The notes below the pieces were generated by a model. It was not told where the DNA came from. It saw only the letters and a list, made by a program, of their open reading frames with translations, and searched no databases. Both the position numbers and the translations under genes were made by a program. Positions 1 through 10,942 of a stretch of 64,000 nt of DNA are shown here, piece by piece. Source of the DNA: Sipunculus nudus (taxonomy: Eukaryota > Annelida > Sipuncula > Golfingiida > Sipunculidae); NCBI GenBank assembly GCA_026874595.1, contig CM049316.1, forward strand, positions 54,945,676-55,009,675, given 5' to 3'. The first letter of the stretch is position 1. Each line of letters opens with the position of its first letter.

Positions 1-1974
1 TATATCTTCCTGGCAGACATCGTTTTTTGGCCGTTGACTTGGCGATAATATAGCGACTTTCCAAGGCCGCCATTAGCAGCAGTCTCCCATGCATGGGAGC
101 CTTGTGTAAATGTATTATTTATGATTATGTTTTATTTTTTAATTAAATATTGCTGATTATCTCTCGTGTTATAAAAATCTTGGTAATTAACACCAAATTA
201 TACGTTTATAACACCCCTGCTGTTACACACAGCGGCCCACTTCGTTGGGCATGGTCAAGCAAAACTGAAATTAATACCTGCTTTAAACCCATTTGCGGCA
301 TTATTTACCAACGATTATTTGTTAAAAACGTAAAATGAATAAAAAGCTGACATCGTAAAAAGTCGCACAATGGGTGACGATCGTTTTAAAATCAAGTTTG
401 AGTGCCACCATGTGCTGAAATGCCCCGGTATTCTGCTAAGAATATTTTGAACGGCTTTAGGCGGTGGGTGGTAAACAGAACAGCCACCTATTCCGTCCCA
501 GCGTGCCTTGCGCAAACGCTGCCTTGACAAGATGGCAACCCAAACGGAATCTTTCTTCAGGAAAAAAACTTGCTTCCCACGACTAGCCACTTTAATTTTA
601 CTTTAAAATCACTTGTTTTCACACTCGTGTTTCCTAGGAAAATACGTGCGTTTCTCAACAAGGTAACTTCAGTTATTTTGATATTTAGCTAAGTTGACCA
701 GCGATGTTTTCAAACGCACCAGAAATTGTGACAAGGAGCGATGTCAACGTTTGGTGACGATGTTAATACCGAAGAAACCGGTATGAAAATGATTCAAATC
801 TTCCGAGTAATTCAAGAAAAATGGAATTTTCATCACAGATTAAGATTTCAAAATATTACCTTTAGCATAAAAAATATACAGTGGCTTGAATCACCACGTG
901 TAACCGCCAAATTTGCGTTTAATTTTTCGTTAAATGACCGGCCATCGTTCATTAGATCGTTAGTTTTTACTCCTGCCAGCGCCCGAGCGCAGGTTCAGGT
1001 GATAATTGACAGAACAAATACAGGTACATATGTACCCGAATAGGTAACCACGGTTACATGCAGTGACGAAACGTCATGTCATTGGTTCATTTCAACTCAT
1101 TTGCATAGCCAAAGATGGCACTCACTTCCGAATATTGCCGACAAGCGACCGTGCATACAAGCGTGCCATTAATGAGGCCTTACGGAAGATGCAAATTTTC
1201 GGAGCTTTGGGCAAATTTGAACGATCTCAAATCAGTTCTCAGACGGGTCGCGGCTATCAGACATTTTCGGAGGAGGCCACGGTCATAGCTTGAAAGAAGC
1301 TGCTTATTTCTCCAGTGGAACACTTTTGATATTTATCTGCTTCCTATAAATTAAAAAAAGTTGTTGCGCAGAACTTCGTTCTTATTATATATAAACTGAC
1401 GAACCCGCTTATGAATATGACCGTCCACACGCCGTTTTCGCGAGTATATTTGAACTGTCAGTGACGATCTCAGAACATCGTAATTTGTATCTGTATGACA
1501 GATTAACGTTGTCGACATTAAGTCGTACTTCACCAAAAAATTCCACGCGCAAACCTCGACTTTTACTGGTTTTGCAATCAGAATCTAATTAAAATTTTAA
1601 GAGTCGCACAGTAAATCTAGGGTCGGTCGGGTAACCGGAAACAAGACCTTTTCACGCCTCATGTGAGATCATTCCGTAGCGAAAGTTGGTGCGGTTTTAA
1701 AGGGGGGTTCTTAGTATTTGAGCCCCTCGCGGTGTCTCACCTGGGATTTCGGCAAAGTCTGGGTGCGGTTTTAATCGGAAGTGCGGTTTTTAGTGGAGAT
1801 TTTACGGTAATTACAATTTTGCAACCTTATGCTAAGTTAAATGATGTAATTCAGACACTGCAAATTTTGACCAATGCAGTGATGAGGATTAAATCATTTT
1901 AAATGAGAATTGCAGTGTAGCAATATTACAATTGTATCTACACTTTGTCTGTCTGTATTTAATGCTGAGTTACC
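1..1974. other. Gene-poor flank, no supported gene
   Basis: No exon, RNA gene or mobile element could be supported here. An open frame of 100 codons at 741-1043 (plus) starts with ATG in a fair context, but it matches nothing I recognise and has no splice or promoter support. A second frame at 1063-1293 has only a GTG start. Both are treated as chance. Confidence 0.5.
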
Positions 1975-3352
1975 GTTAAAGTACATTAATGTTTATCACT
2001 GCCTCTGCTAGGAAGGTATGGTTAAAGTACATTAATGTTTATCACTGCCTCTGCTAGGAGGGTATGGTTAAAGTACATTAATGTTTATCACTGCCTCTGC
2101 TAGGAGGGTATGGTTAAAGTACATTCATGTTTATCACTGCCTCTGCTAGGAGGGTATGGTTAAAGTACATTCATGTTTATCACTGCCTCTGCTAGGAGGG
2201 TATGGTTAAGTACATTCATGTTTATCACTGCCTCTGCTAGGAGGGTATGGTTAAAGTACATTAATCTTTATCACTGCCTCTGCTAGGAGGGTATGGTTAA
2301 AGTACATTCATGTTTATCATTGCCTCTGCTAGAAGGGTATAGTTAAAGTATATTAATGTTTATCACTGCCTCTGCTAGTAGAGTATGGTTAAAGTTCATT
2401 AATGTTTATCACTGCCTCTGCTAGGAGGGTATGGTTAAAGTACATTAATGTTTATCACTGCCTCTGCTAGGAGGGTATGGTTAAGTACATTAATGTTTAT
2501 CACTGCCTCTGCTAGGAGGGTATGGTTAAAGTACATTAATGTTTATCACTGCCTCTGCTAGGAGGGTATGGTTAAAGTACATTAATGTTTATCACTGCCT
2601 CTGCTAGGAGGGTATGGTTAAGTACATTCATGTTTATCACTGCCTCTGCTAGGAGGGTATGGTTAAAGTACATTAATCTTTATCACTGCCTCTGCTAGGA
2701 GGGTATGGTTAAAGTACATTCATGTTTATCATTGCCTCTGCTAGAAGGGTATAGTTAAAGTATATTGATGTTTATCACTGCCTCTGCTAGTAGAGTATGG
2801 TTAAAGTTCATTAATGTTTATCACTGCCTCTGCTAGGAGGGTATTGGTTAAAGTACATTAATGTTTATCACTGCATCTTCTAGGAGGGTATGGTTAAAGT
2901 ACATTAATGTTTATCACTGCCTCTGCTAGGAAGGTATGGTTAAAGTTCATTAATGTTTATCATTGCCTCTGCTAGAAGGGTATGGTTAAAGTATATTAAT
3001 GTTTATCACTGCCTCTGCTAGGAGGGTATGGTTAAAGTACATTAATCTTTATCCCTGCCTCTGCTAGGAGGGTATGGTTAAAGTACATTAATGTTTATCA
3101 CTGCCTCTGCTAGGAGGGTATGGTTAAAGTACATTTATGTTTATCACTGCCTCTGCTAGGAGGGTATGGTTAAAGTACATTAATGTTTATCACTGCCTCT
3201 GCTAGGAGGGTATGGTTAAAGTACATTAATGTTTATCACTGCCTCTGCTAGGAGGGAAATGGTTAAAGTACATTAATGTTTATCACTGCCTCTGCTAGGA
3301 AAGTATGGTTAAAGTACATTAATGTTTATCACTGCCTCTGCTAGGAGGGTAT
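1975..3352. repeat. 46-bp satellite array, about 30 copies
   Basis: A unit of 46 bp, beginning GGTTAAAGTACATTAATG and ending CTAGGAGGGTAT, is repeated head to tail about 30 times with few substitutions. Diagnostic variants (a GGTTAAGTAC deletion, an ATCTTT variant, an ATAGTTAAAGTATATT variant and a CTAGTAGAGTAT variant) recur in the same order at a spacing of 412 bp, for example 2204 and 2616. This indicates a nine-unit higher-order repeat. There are no spacers, so this is not a CRISPR array. Confidence 0.95.
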
Positions 3353-4051
3353 GCATGCATCCCGGTTCCTGTGCGTGTCTTTGTTCACAACATAATTCAC
3401 GTAATTTTGAACAGAAGCTCATGAAATTTTCAGGAATTTTTGGGAATGGGATTTCAATGAAAATTCCATTGGATTTTGGTGTGGATCTAGCACATGATCT
3501 GGTTCCAGAAACATACTGAAGGGAAAATTCACAAATGTACTGTCATTTATGCACAATGAACCAGGGAATATGGGTCAAATTAGTGAATGCTAACATGGTA
3601 ACATCCCACAATAGGGACCCATCCCCCCAGTAATTCAATAATTGAGCCTAGGGATGCAGCATGAAAGGGTTATTCTTTTATGTGATACATTGACCAGTAC
3701 ATGATACAGATATAAGACATTGTCATGGGAAAATTCATAAAATGTACTGTCACTTATGTCAATGAACCTGGAAATATATGGCTGGATGAGTGAATGCTGA
3801 CATTATTTAGGGAACATCCCACAATAAGTACTATGAATGGGGACCAATCCCACCACCACCCCATACATGGTGGAGGCTGCTTGCATTCATTAGAATGCAG
3901 ATTTCTAGTGAAAAATCAAAACAATGGATTTGTATAAGGACATCATCTCAGTCTTAGTTAAGAGAGGCTTAATGAGTATTATTATGTATATCTGCAGCAC
4001 TTTAAGCAAATTTTCCCCCCTCCTCCATTTTAATAAAAGAGAATGTCACTT
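3353..4051. other. Spacer with short dispersed-repeat segments
   Basis: Two similar segments (about 3520-3610 and 3725-3845) share phrases such as AAATGTACTGTCA and GGGACC, so this stretch is probably an old, diverged repeat. No gene is visible. Confidence 0.4.
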
Positions 4052-4608
4052 TCCAATAACAAATGACCCATGGGTCATGATGCTCAGCTGACTAAGAACA
4101 CATTCAGAAAAGGAATTTTATCATCTGAATTCCAAATTTTGTAGGTGGTATGGTTAACAGAGACCTAATGGACCTCCCTGGTGCAATGGTTACGATTTCT
4201 CGTCGATTTGTGCCCTGTTAACAGACAACCACATCTCTGAAGGTCTCAAAAATAGAGAAAAAATGTGTAAAATTTGAAAAAAAAGAAAGGTAGCACCACC
4301 AGTCTGCAGGAACTGATGAAACACTTCATGCATGCAAAGAATCATGGTGATCAATGCATTAGTTGTTCAGATATTGGAGCTTTTGCATCAAATTTTTATT
4401 TATTCTGGGGGGGGTACCTTAGAGTTCCATATCTTGGAAGATATGAGTAACAGAGACCTAATTTCTGGTTTCCAAGCAGATTTTTACGGATCTCCTTGGA
4501 TGTCAAGTCAGAAGATTCTAGGTCCAGTTGGTACGATTTGTGCTATGTTAACAGACAGATGGACGACAGACAAAGAAAGATTGCTATAGCTCAGATGACT
4601 TTCAGTAA
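4052..4608 (-). repeat. AGCTCAGCTGAC-family dispersed repeat, minus orientation
   Basis: On the minus strand the element begins near 4605 with a diverged AGTCATCTGAGCTATAG and CGTCCATCTGTC text. It ends near 4052 with CAGCTGAGCATCATGACCC and GGGTCATTTGTT. The same two ends frame the copies at 22.1, 28.6 and 32.1-34.65 kb. Confidence 0.6.
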
Positions 4609-4779
4609 ATGACTTTCATAAATGAAAACTAGACATTTCTTGGCACCGCAGGTGCCAGAGTATCCCCAGACATAGTAGGTCCCCCCCCCCCTTTAAGAAC
4701 GACCCCCATTTTAAGCAGCATATACTGACACTTGGCATATTTATTGTTTCTTCGATCTAACAATCCACAATCTTGTTGA

Positions 4780-7470
4780 AGATGTTGGTCCTGTGACCTT
4801 GATCTTTTTAAAGATTTGTCCTGTGATCTTGACCTTTGACCTCATGACCCAAAAATCAATTTGGGTCTTGCTTTTCCAATGGGACATATGCAAGTCAAGT
4901 TTGAAATCTATACATCAATAAAGCAGGAATGATTATCCAGAAACTAATTTTTTTTAAAGGTGGTTCCTGTGACCTTCACCTTTGACCTTGTGACCTTAAA
5001 TTGATAGTTTTCTTCCTCTCTTGGCAGGAGAACTATATGTGCAAGATGGAAGATCTGAGATGAAATGTTTGGCTGAAAATGCATCCACATATTTTTAAAG
5101 ATGTGTCCTGTGATCTTGACCTTTGACCTCATGACCCAAAAATCAATTTGGGTCTTGCTTTTCCAATGGGACATATACAAGTCAAGTTTGAAAACCATAC
5201 ATCAATAAAAGCAGGAATTATCATCCAGAAACTAATTTTTGGACAGATGGCTCCTGTGACCTTCACCTTTGACCTTGTGACCTCAAAATTGATAGGGGTT
5301 TTTCACTCTTGGCAGGTGAACTATATGTGCAAGATGAAAGATCTGAGATGAATTGTTTGGCAGAAAATGCATCCACAATCTTTATAAAGATGTGTCCTGT
5401 GACCTTGACCTTTGACCTCATGACCCAAAATCAATTCAGGTCTTGCTTTTCCAATGGGTCAAATACAAGTCAAGTTTGAAATCCATACATCAATAAAAGA
5501 AGGAATTATCATCCAGAAACTAATTTTTGGACAGATGGCTCCTGTGACCTTCACCTTTAACCTTGTGACCTCAAAATTGATAGCGTTCTTCCTCTCTTGG
5601 CAGGTGACTTATATGTGCAAGATGAAAGATCTGAGATGAAATGTTTGGCTGAAAATGCATCCACATCTTTTTAAATAGTGTCCTGTGACCTTGACCTTTG
5701 ACCTCATGACCCCAAAATCAATTCAGGTCTTGCTTTTCCAATGGGACATATACAAGCCAAGTTTGAAATCCATACATCAATAAAAGCAGGAATTATCATC
5801 CAGAAACTAATTTTTGGACAGATGGCTCCTGTGGCCTGGGCCTTTGACCTTGTGACCCCAAAATTTATATGGATTATCCACTATTGGCAAGTGAGCTATA
5901 TATTCAAGATGGAAGACCTGGGATGAAAGTTTGGCTTAAAATGCATCCACATCTTTTTAAAGATGTGTCCTGTGACCTTGACCATTGACCTCATGACCCC
6001 AAAATCAATTTGGGTCTTGCTTTTCCAATGGGTCAAATACAAGTCAAGTTTGAAATCCATACATCAATAAAAGAAGGAATTTTCATCCAGAAACTAATTT
6101 TTGGACAGATGGCTCCTGTGACCTTCACCTTTGACCTTGTGACCTCAAAATTGATAGGGTTCTTCCTCTCTTGGCAGGTGACTTATATGTGCAAGATGAA
6201 AGATCTGAGATGAAATGTTTGGCTGAAAATGCATCCACATCTTTTTAAAGATGTGTCCTGTGACCTTGACCTTTGACCTCATGACCCCAAAATCAATTCA
6301 GGTCTTGCTTTTCCAATGGGACATATACAAGTCAAGTTTGAAATCCATACATACAATAAAAGCAGGAATTATCATCCAGAAACTAATTTTTGGACAGATG
6401 GCTCCTGTGACCTTCACCTTTGACCTTGTGATCTCAAAATTGATAGGGGTCTTTCACTCTTAGCAGGTGAACTATATGTGCAAGATGAAAGATCTGAGAT
6501 GAATTATTTGGCTGAAATTGCATCCACAACCTTTTTAAAGAGGTTTCCTGTGACCTTGACCTTTGACCTCATGACCCCAAAATCAATTTGGGTCTTGCTT
6601 TTCCAGTGGGTCAAATACAAGTCAAGTTTGAAATCCATACATCAATAAAAGAAGGAATTATCATCCAGAAACTAATTTTTGGACAGATAGCTCCTGTGGC
6701 CTGGACCTTTGACCTTGTGACCCCAAAATTTATATGGATCATCCACTATTTGCAAGTGAGCTATATATTCAAGATGGAAGACCTGGGATGAAAGTTTGGC
6801 TTAAAATGCATCCACATCTTTTTAAAGATGTGTCCTGTGACCTTGACCTTTGACCTCATGACCCCAAAATCAATTTGGGTCTTGCTTTTCCAATGGGACA
6901 TATACAAGTCAAGTTTGAAATCCATACATCAATAAAGCAGGAATTATCATCCAGAAACTAATTTTTGGACAGATGACTCCTGTGACCTTCACCTTTGACC
7001 TTGTGACCTCAAAACTGATAGGGGACTTCCTCTATTGGCAGATGACTTATATGTGCAAGATGAAAGGTCTGAGATGAAATGTTTGGCTGAAAATGCATCC
7101 ACAATCTTTTTAAAGATGTGTCCTGTGACCTTGACCTTTGACCTCATGACCCCAAAATCAATTGGAGTTTTGCTTTTTCAATGGGACATATATAAGTCAA
7201 ATTTGAAATCAATACATCAATAAAAGCAGGAATTATCATCCAGAAACTAATTTTTGGACAGATAGCTCCTGTGGCCTTGACCTTTGACCTTGTGACCCCA
7301 AAATTTATATGGATCATCCACTATTGGCAAGTGAGCTATATATTCAAGATGGAAGACCTGGGATTAAAGTTTGGCTTAAAATGCATCCACAGTATCTTTT
7401 AAATTGTCAGTCCAATGACCTTGACCTTTGACCTCATGACCCTAGAACCTATAGGGTTCTTACTTTAGTG
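4780..7470. repeat. ~288-bp tandem array rich in DR1 half-sites
   Basis: About nine and a half units of roughly 288 bp run head to tail. Each unit holds two clusters of TGACC half-sites. One is CCTTGACCTTTGACCTCATG, containing the perfect DR1 TGACCTTTGACCT and, when preceded by TGA, a DR0 as well. The other is CACCTTTGACCTTGTGACC or a variant. Cluster starts lie near 4820, 5107, 5397, 5684, 5968, 6256, 6546, 6834, 7121 and 7411. DR1 is the known site type of HNF4 and RXR heterodimers; binding here is not shown. Repeated open frames of 61-70 codons in this block are by-products of the repeat. Confidence 0.9.
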
Positions 7471-8034
7471 GTGGGCCATACATAAGTCATGTTTGAAATC
7501 CATATGGCTATTAACACTGGAGATATCATAAGAGGTGTGTGATTTTTCACCATATATGGCAATATTCAAGGTCAAGGCCACTGTCATAGGAAAGGTCATG
7601 ACCCTAATTTTAATAAACATCATCCTATAACCCATACCTATGTATATGCATAATATAAAAGAAATCTGTCCATTAGTTTTTGACTTATAATGCTCACAGT
7701 ACTGTAAGGTGGCAATTTTGGGGGTATTAAATGGCATGAAAACAAGTAAAGAATAATAGGTGGCGCCACCAGTTTCTGGAACATGACAACCCTATCCATG
7801 ATCTTACATCAACTTGATTTTGGGATAAATCCATGCAAGATTTCTTGAGATATTAAAGAATTTGTGTGATTTTCCCCAAAATTGGACCTATTCAAGGTCA
7901 AGGACACTCTCCTAGTAAAGGTCATGGCCTCATTTTAAATAGGCGTCGTCCTCTTACCCATATCTATACATATACCAAGTTTGGTAAAGTTCCGTGAAAT
8001 ATTTTTTGGGTTATCGCGCCAACAAGATTTATAT

Positions 8035-8060
8035 GCGGCGGCGGCGGCGGCGGCGGCGGG
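8035..8060. repeat. (GCG)n microsatellite
   Basis: About eight to nine GCG triplets lie close to the right end of the composite element. A GCG-rich tract sits in the equivalent place in the elements at 25.8 kb and (as its complement) 44.84 kb. Confidence 0.9.
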
Positions 8061-8095
8061 ACCGGTATGAAACCATAGTATCCCCCGACTTTGTT

Positions 8096-10259
8096 ACAAT
8101 TATGATTACTGACAATAACTGTGAGTGGCAGGAGGAAGCAAAGGATAAGTCCACATGACAGAAAATTTGGATTTTCTGAGGTCAGTCTAAAATGTGTTAT
8201 TTTTTATTAATTCATCACCAATTATAAAAGAAATGAAATAATGAAAAGTCCGGTTTCTGATTCAGTTCAGATCTGAATGGGAGAAAGAAATTATTGTAAT
8301 TTCATTAAACACCTGAAGTCTTATAATAATATAAAATATATCCCTAGTTAAAAAAATGATATTCCCCCAGACCCCCATCCCTCCACCACCACCAAATCAC
8401 ATCCATGGTTACAGGCCAGAATCAGCTGACAATATAACAGGAAGCTGCACCAGTGAGTATAGTTGTGGTTGAAGTATAATATATTGTTAATCTATTGAGC
8501 AAGCTACTGGTTAAAGGAAGTGAAGAAACCAATTTTGTCATTATCTTGGATGCATGATAAAAAGGCATACACTGATATGCATTCAATAAGCATTAGCATA
8601 CAGATAATGATCTATCATCTCAATGCCTGCTTCAATATCATCATGGTAAAGTGAAAGAGAAATGAAAGTAGATTTTTAAATGAATAAAGTCTTTTAAATA
8701 AAATAAAAGCAGACAAAAAGTGACAAGGTATTTTCATTTACTCTTTCAATAAAACTGACTTTATATTGTAACAGGCATATTAAGCACCTGATCTTACAGA
8801 AAATTAGTCAGCTTATCCCACTTACATTTATAATTTCAGTTAAAGTATTTAAAAGCTTTTATTATTATATCCACGTCACATATATATGTATATCCTAGGT
8901 TTGGCAGGGTAATAAAAATCAGTCATGGTTTTGAGTTGTTATTAACTTTGGTATTAAAATAGAAATTATCTTATATTCTTCATCACATTTTTACAGGTTG
9001 TTTAAAGACTTTATTAATGACATGAAAGAACAGAATGTTAATTTTACATTCATTTGGATCAAGCAAGGAAGTGCATACATAAATGTTTGAAACTGATGCA
9101 AAAATGCAACTAATTTAATCAATTATGAAAGAAGATGACAAATCATCGATATCATTGATTTATTGGTACACCACCAGTATACATATATGTTCCCGATTAC
9201 CTATGTTCCCCCATCCAAATAATAATAATCACAAGAGTACAGGACTCTGCTGTTCAGGGATTCTGGGTAAAGAAATCATTTTCCCCAAAAGGCATCAGTG
9301 CCTCTAAATAAACCAGTGAGAACATATTTTTGTAGTGAAGAACATACTAGATAAATTATATATATATATACAGCATAAAAATATGTTTGATTTCAATTGT
9401 CTCAATGCAAATTACATGTAAATAAAATTTTCTTTATGATAAGGACTCAGTAAAATATTAACATTTTGTAAGCTTGCATGTGTTCAATTTAACAGCCTCG
9501 CACACAAACCATCTTAAATTTTTTTTATACCTAACAGCAACATCTATTTCTATTTTGCAATAGCAATTAAAATATATATATGTAGATCTTGGGGAACATA
9601 GGTACTGGGGAACATAGATACTGGGGAACATAAGGCTGACCCCATCTAGACAATAGCTAGTGACTGAGAGACTATGTTACTCAAGCTTGTCATCACAGTC
9701 CAACAGTCCATGGGGAGGCCAAAAGGGGGAGTGGCACTTGCTACCTCCCTTTCCTGTTCCACTGATCAGTGTTATCTTTATAAGGTTTCTATAAAGTAAC
9801 ATCTTATTTTTTTTTAAATTATACTGTCAGAGTCCTCATCCAAGGACAAACTCATTAACTCCATTCATAATTTTATTATCTAAATATATTTTTTTTCTTT
9901 TTTTTATACCAACACCTGCTGACCTCCGTAACAATATTAGCTCAGTACTGTATGCCATTCAATATTCATACTCCCTGCAGTTAACTTCATCCCTGGGTTT
10001 AAATCAGGTTTGGTTATAATGAAAACAGCCTTTTTTAAAACAATCATTTCTATTCAGTTCAAAAGTTTTAATGTGCCTTGTGAACTTTTCATTTTTTTTA
10101 TTTACTATGAACTTTTTACATATAAAATGTGAAAAAAAATTATTTAAGATTTGAAATCTATTTTTATCTTCAATAAATTATAAATCAAAGTTATGTGAAC
10201 TTATATCAGCATATAATGCCAATTAAAAATTTTGAATTTCAGTAATATGCACCACCTAC
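8096..10259. other. AT-rich intron of the JmjC-type gene or intergenic DNA
   Basis: This lies downstream, on the minus strand, of the exon at 10,260-10,942. I looked for the expected iron-binding JmjC core and found no exon with it, so the intron probably runs past this stretch or the gene continues left of the repeats. There are short AT tracts near 9355, and GGGGAACATA occurs three times at 9591-9632. Confidence 0.4.
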
Positions 10260-10942
10260 CAGCCAATGTACCATGGTTTTGAACCATCTTTCATCGCAGC
10301 TCTCTCCTTGCTCATATTGAAAACCTCCCCCAAATTATCAAAGTCGGTTTTGTAGGGAAAAAACTGGCAGCTCTCTGCGGTGCCCCGTAGCGCTGGACTA
10401 TCCTCACTGTAAATTTCTTTGAAAAATTCAAAACTGAACTTTTTCAGCGCTGTCCAATTTTTGGTTGCATCTAAAATAACGGCTGGTTGTCCTGAATAAG
10501 CATACACATTCTCAAATTCTTCTGGGGACACATTCGTAAGTCTGTGTTCACTTGAAATTCCACGGCAAAAACTGCAGTCTGCTGGGGGTCGAACAAAATC
10601 AAAAAGTGAATCCCAGTATTCAACCAAACACGGACTTCTTTCCATTTCTGCTCCAATAACCCAGTCGAAGTAAGTCTGTACAATTTTTTCTTGGGACACC
10701 GGCCATCCTATTACCATAGATCCACACAGCACTGACAGTAAACAAGTGCTTACTGCAGAAAACCAAAATAAATATTTCTTAACTTTACCCCAAACTCGAG
10801 GCCTGTGTTTCCTCACGTTGACCAGTTTGTTTACAGAATCAAGTTGCGACAGTTGTTCAACTGTAATTCCGTAAAGTTTGATTTTTCTGTGAACTTGGCC
10901 AAAGTCCAGCTCTGGGGAGCTGTCATCCGAGGGCTGGCCCAT
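10260..10942 (-). CDS. First coding exon of a membrane-anchored JmjC/cupin_8-like protein
   Basis: The exon encodes about 227 residues from the first ATG (10,942); the longer open frame upstream begins only with GTG. In order it shows an acidic cytosolic start (MGQPSDDSSPELDFG), a basic stretch, and one hydrophobic membrane segment at residues ~59-81. A lumenal part follows with PCLVEYWDSLFDFVRPP, a CSFC pair, and FENVYAYSGQPAVILDATKNW followed by FSFEFFKEIY. These last motifs match the entry region of JmjC/cupin_8 hydroxylases, where a partner of the double-stranded beta-helix begins. The exon ends in PWYIG at a phase-2 donor (G|GTAGGT, exon end 10,260). The iron-binding HxD...H core must lie in later exons and is not in view, so enzyme activity cannot be judged. 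The topology suggests a type II membrane protein of the secretory pathway. The precise subfamily is not recognised. Confidence 0.7.

Larger units (their letters stand above)
4640..8095. mobile_element. Composite repeat element carrying the DR1 array
   Basis: The whole stretch looks like one repeat-derived element. It ends with a (GCG)n tract followed by ATAGTATCC and ATTGTAACAAAG-type text in the order also seen at the ends of the Helentron-like elements at 25.9 and 44.8 kb. It also carries the palindrome GGTGGCGCCACC at 7759-7770. The interior is a tandem array (separate entry), and 7480-7770 is related to segments at 29.1 and 37.8 kb. No transposase is encoded. The superfamily call is inference. 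Confidence 0.5.

Noticed and set aside
741-1043. 100-codon ATG frame as a gene
   Set aside because: No recognised motif, no splice or promoter support, and similar chance frames occur throughout.
1975-3352. Regular short repeats resembling a CRISPR array
   Set aside because: The 46-bp units are contiguous with no unique spacers, and the context is a eukaryotic genome.
5148-6791. Series of similar 61-70 residue frames (IQVKFEIHTSIKEGIIIQKL type)
   Set aside because: They repeat because the DNA repeats; all stop at the same place, lack start context and lie in the 288-bp array.
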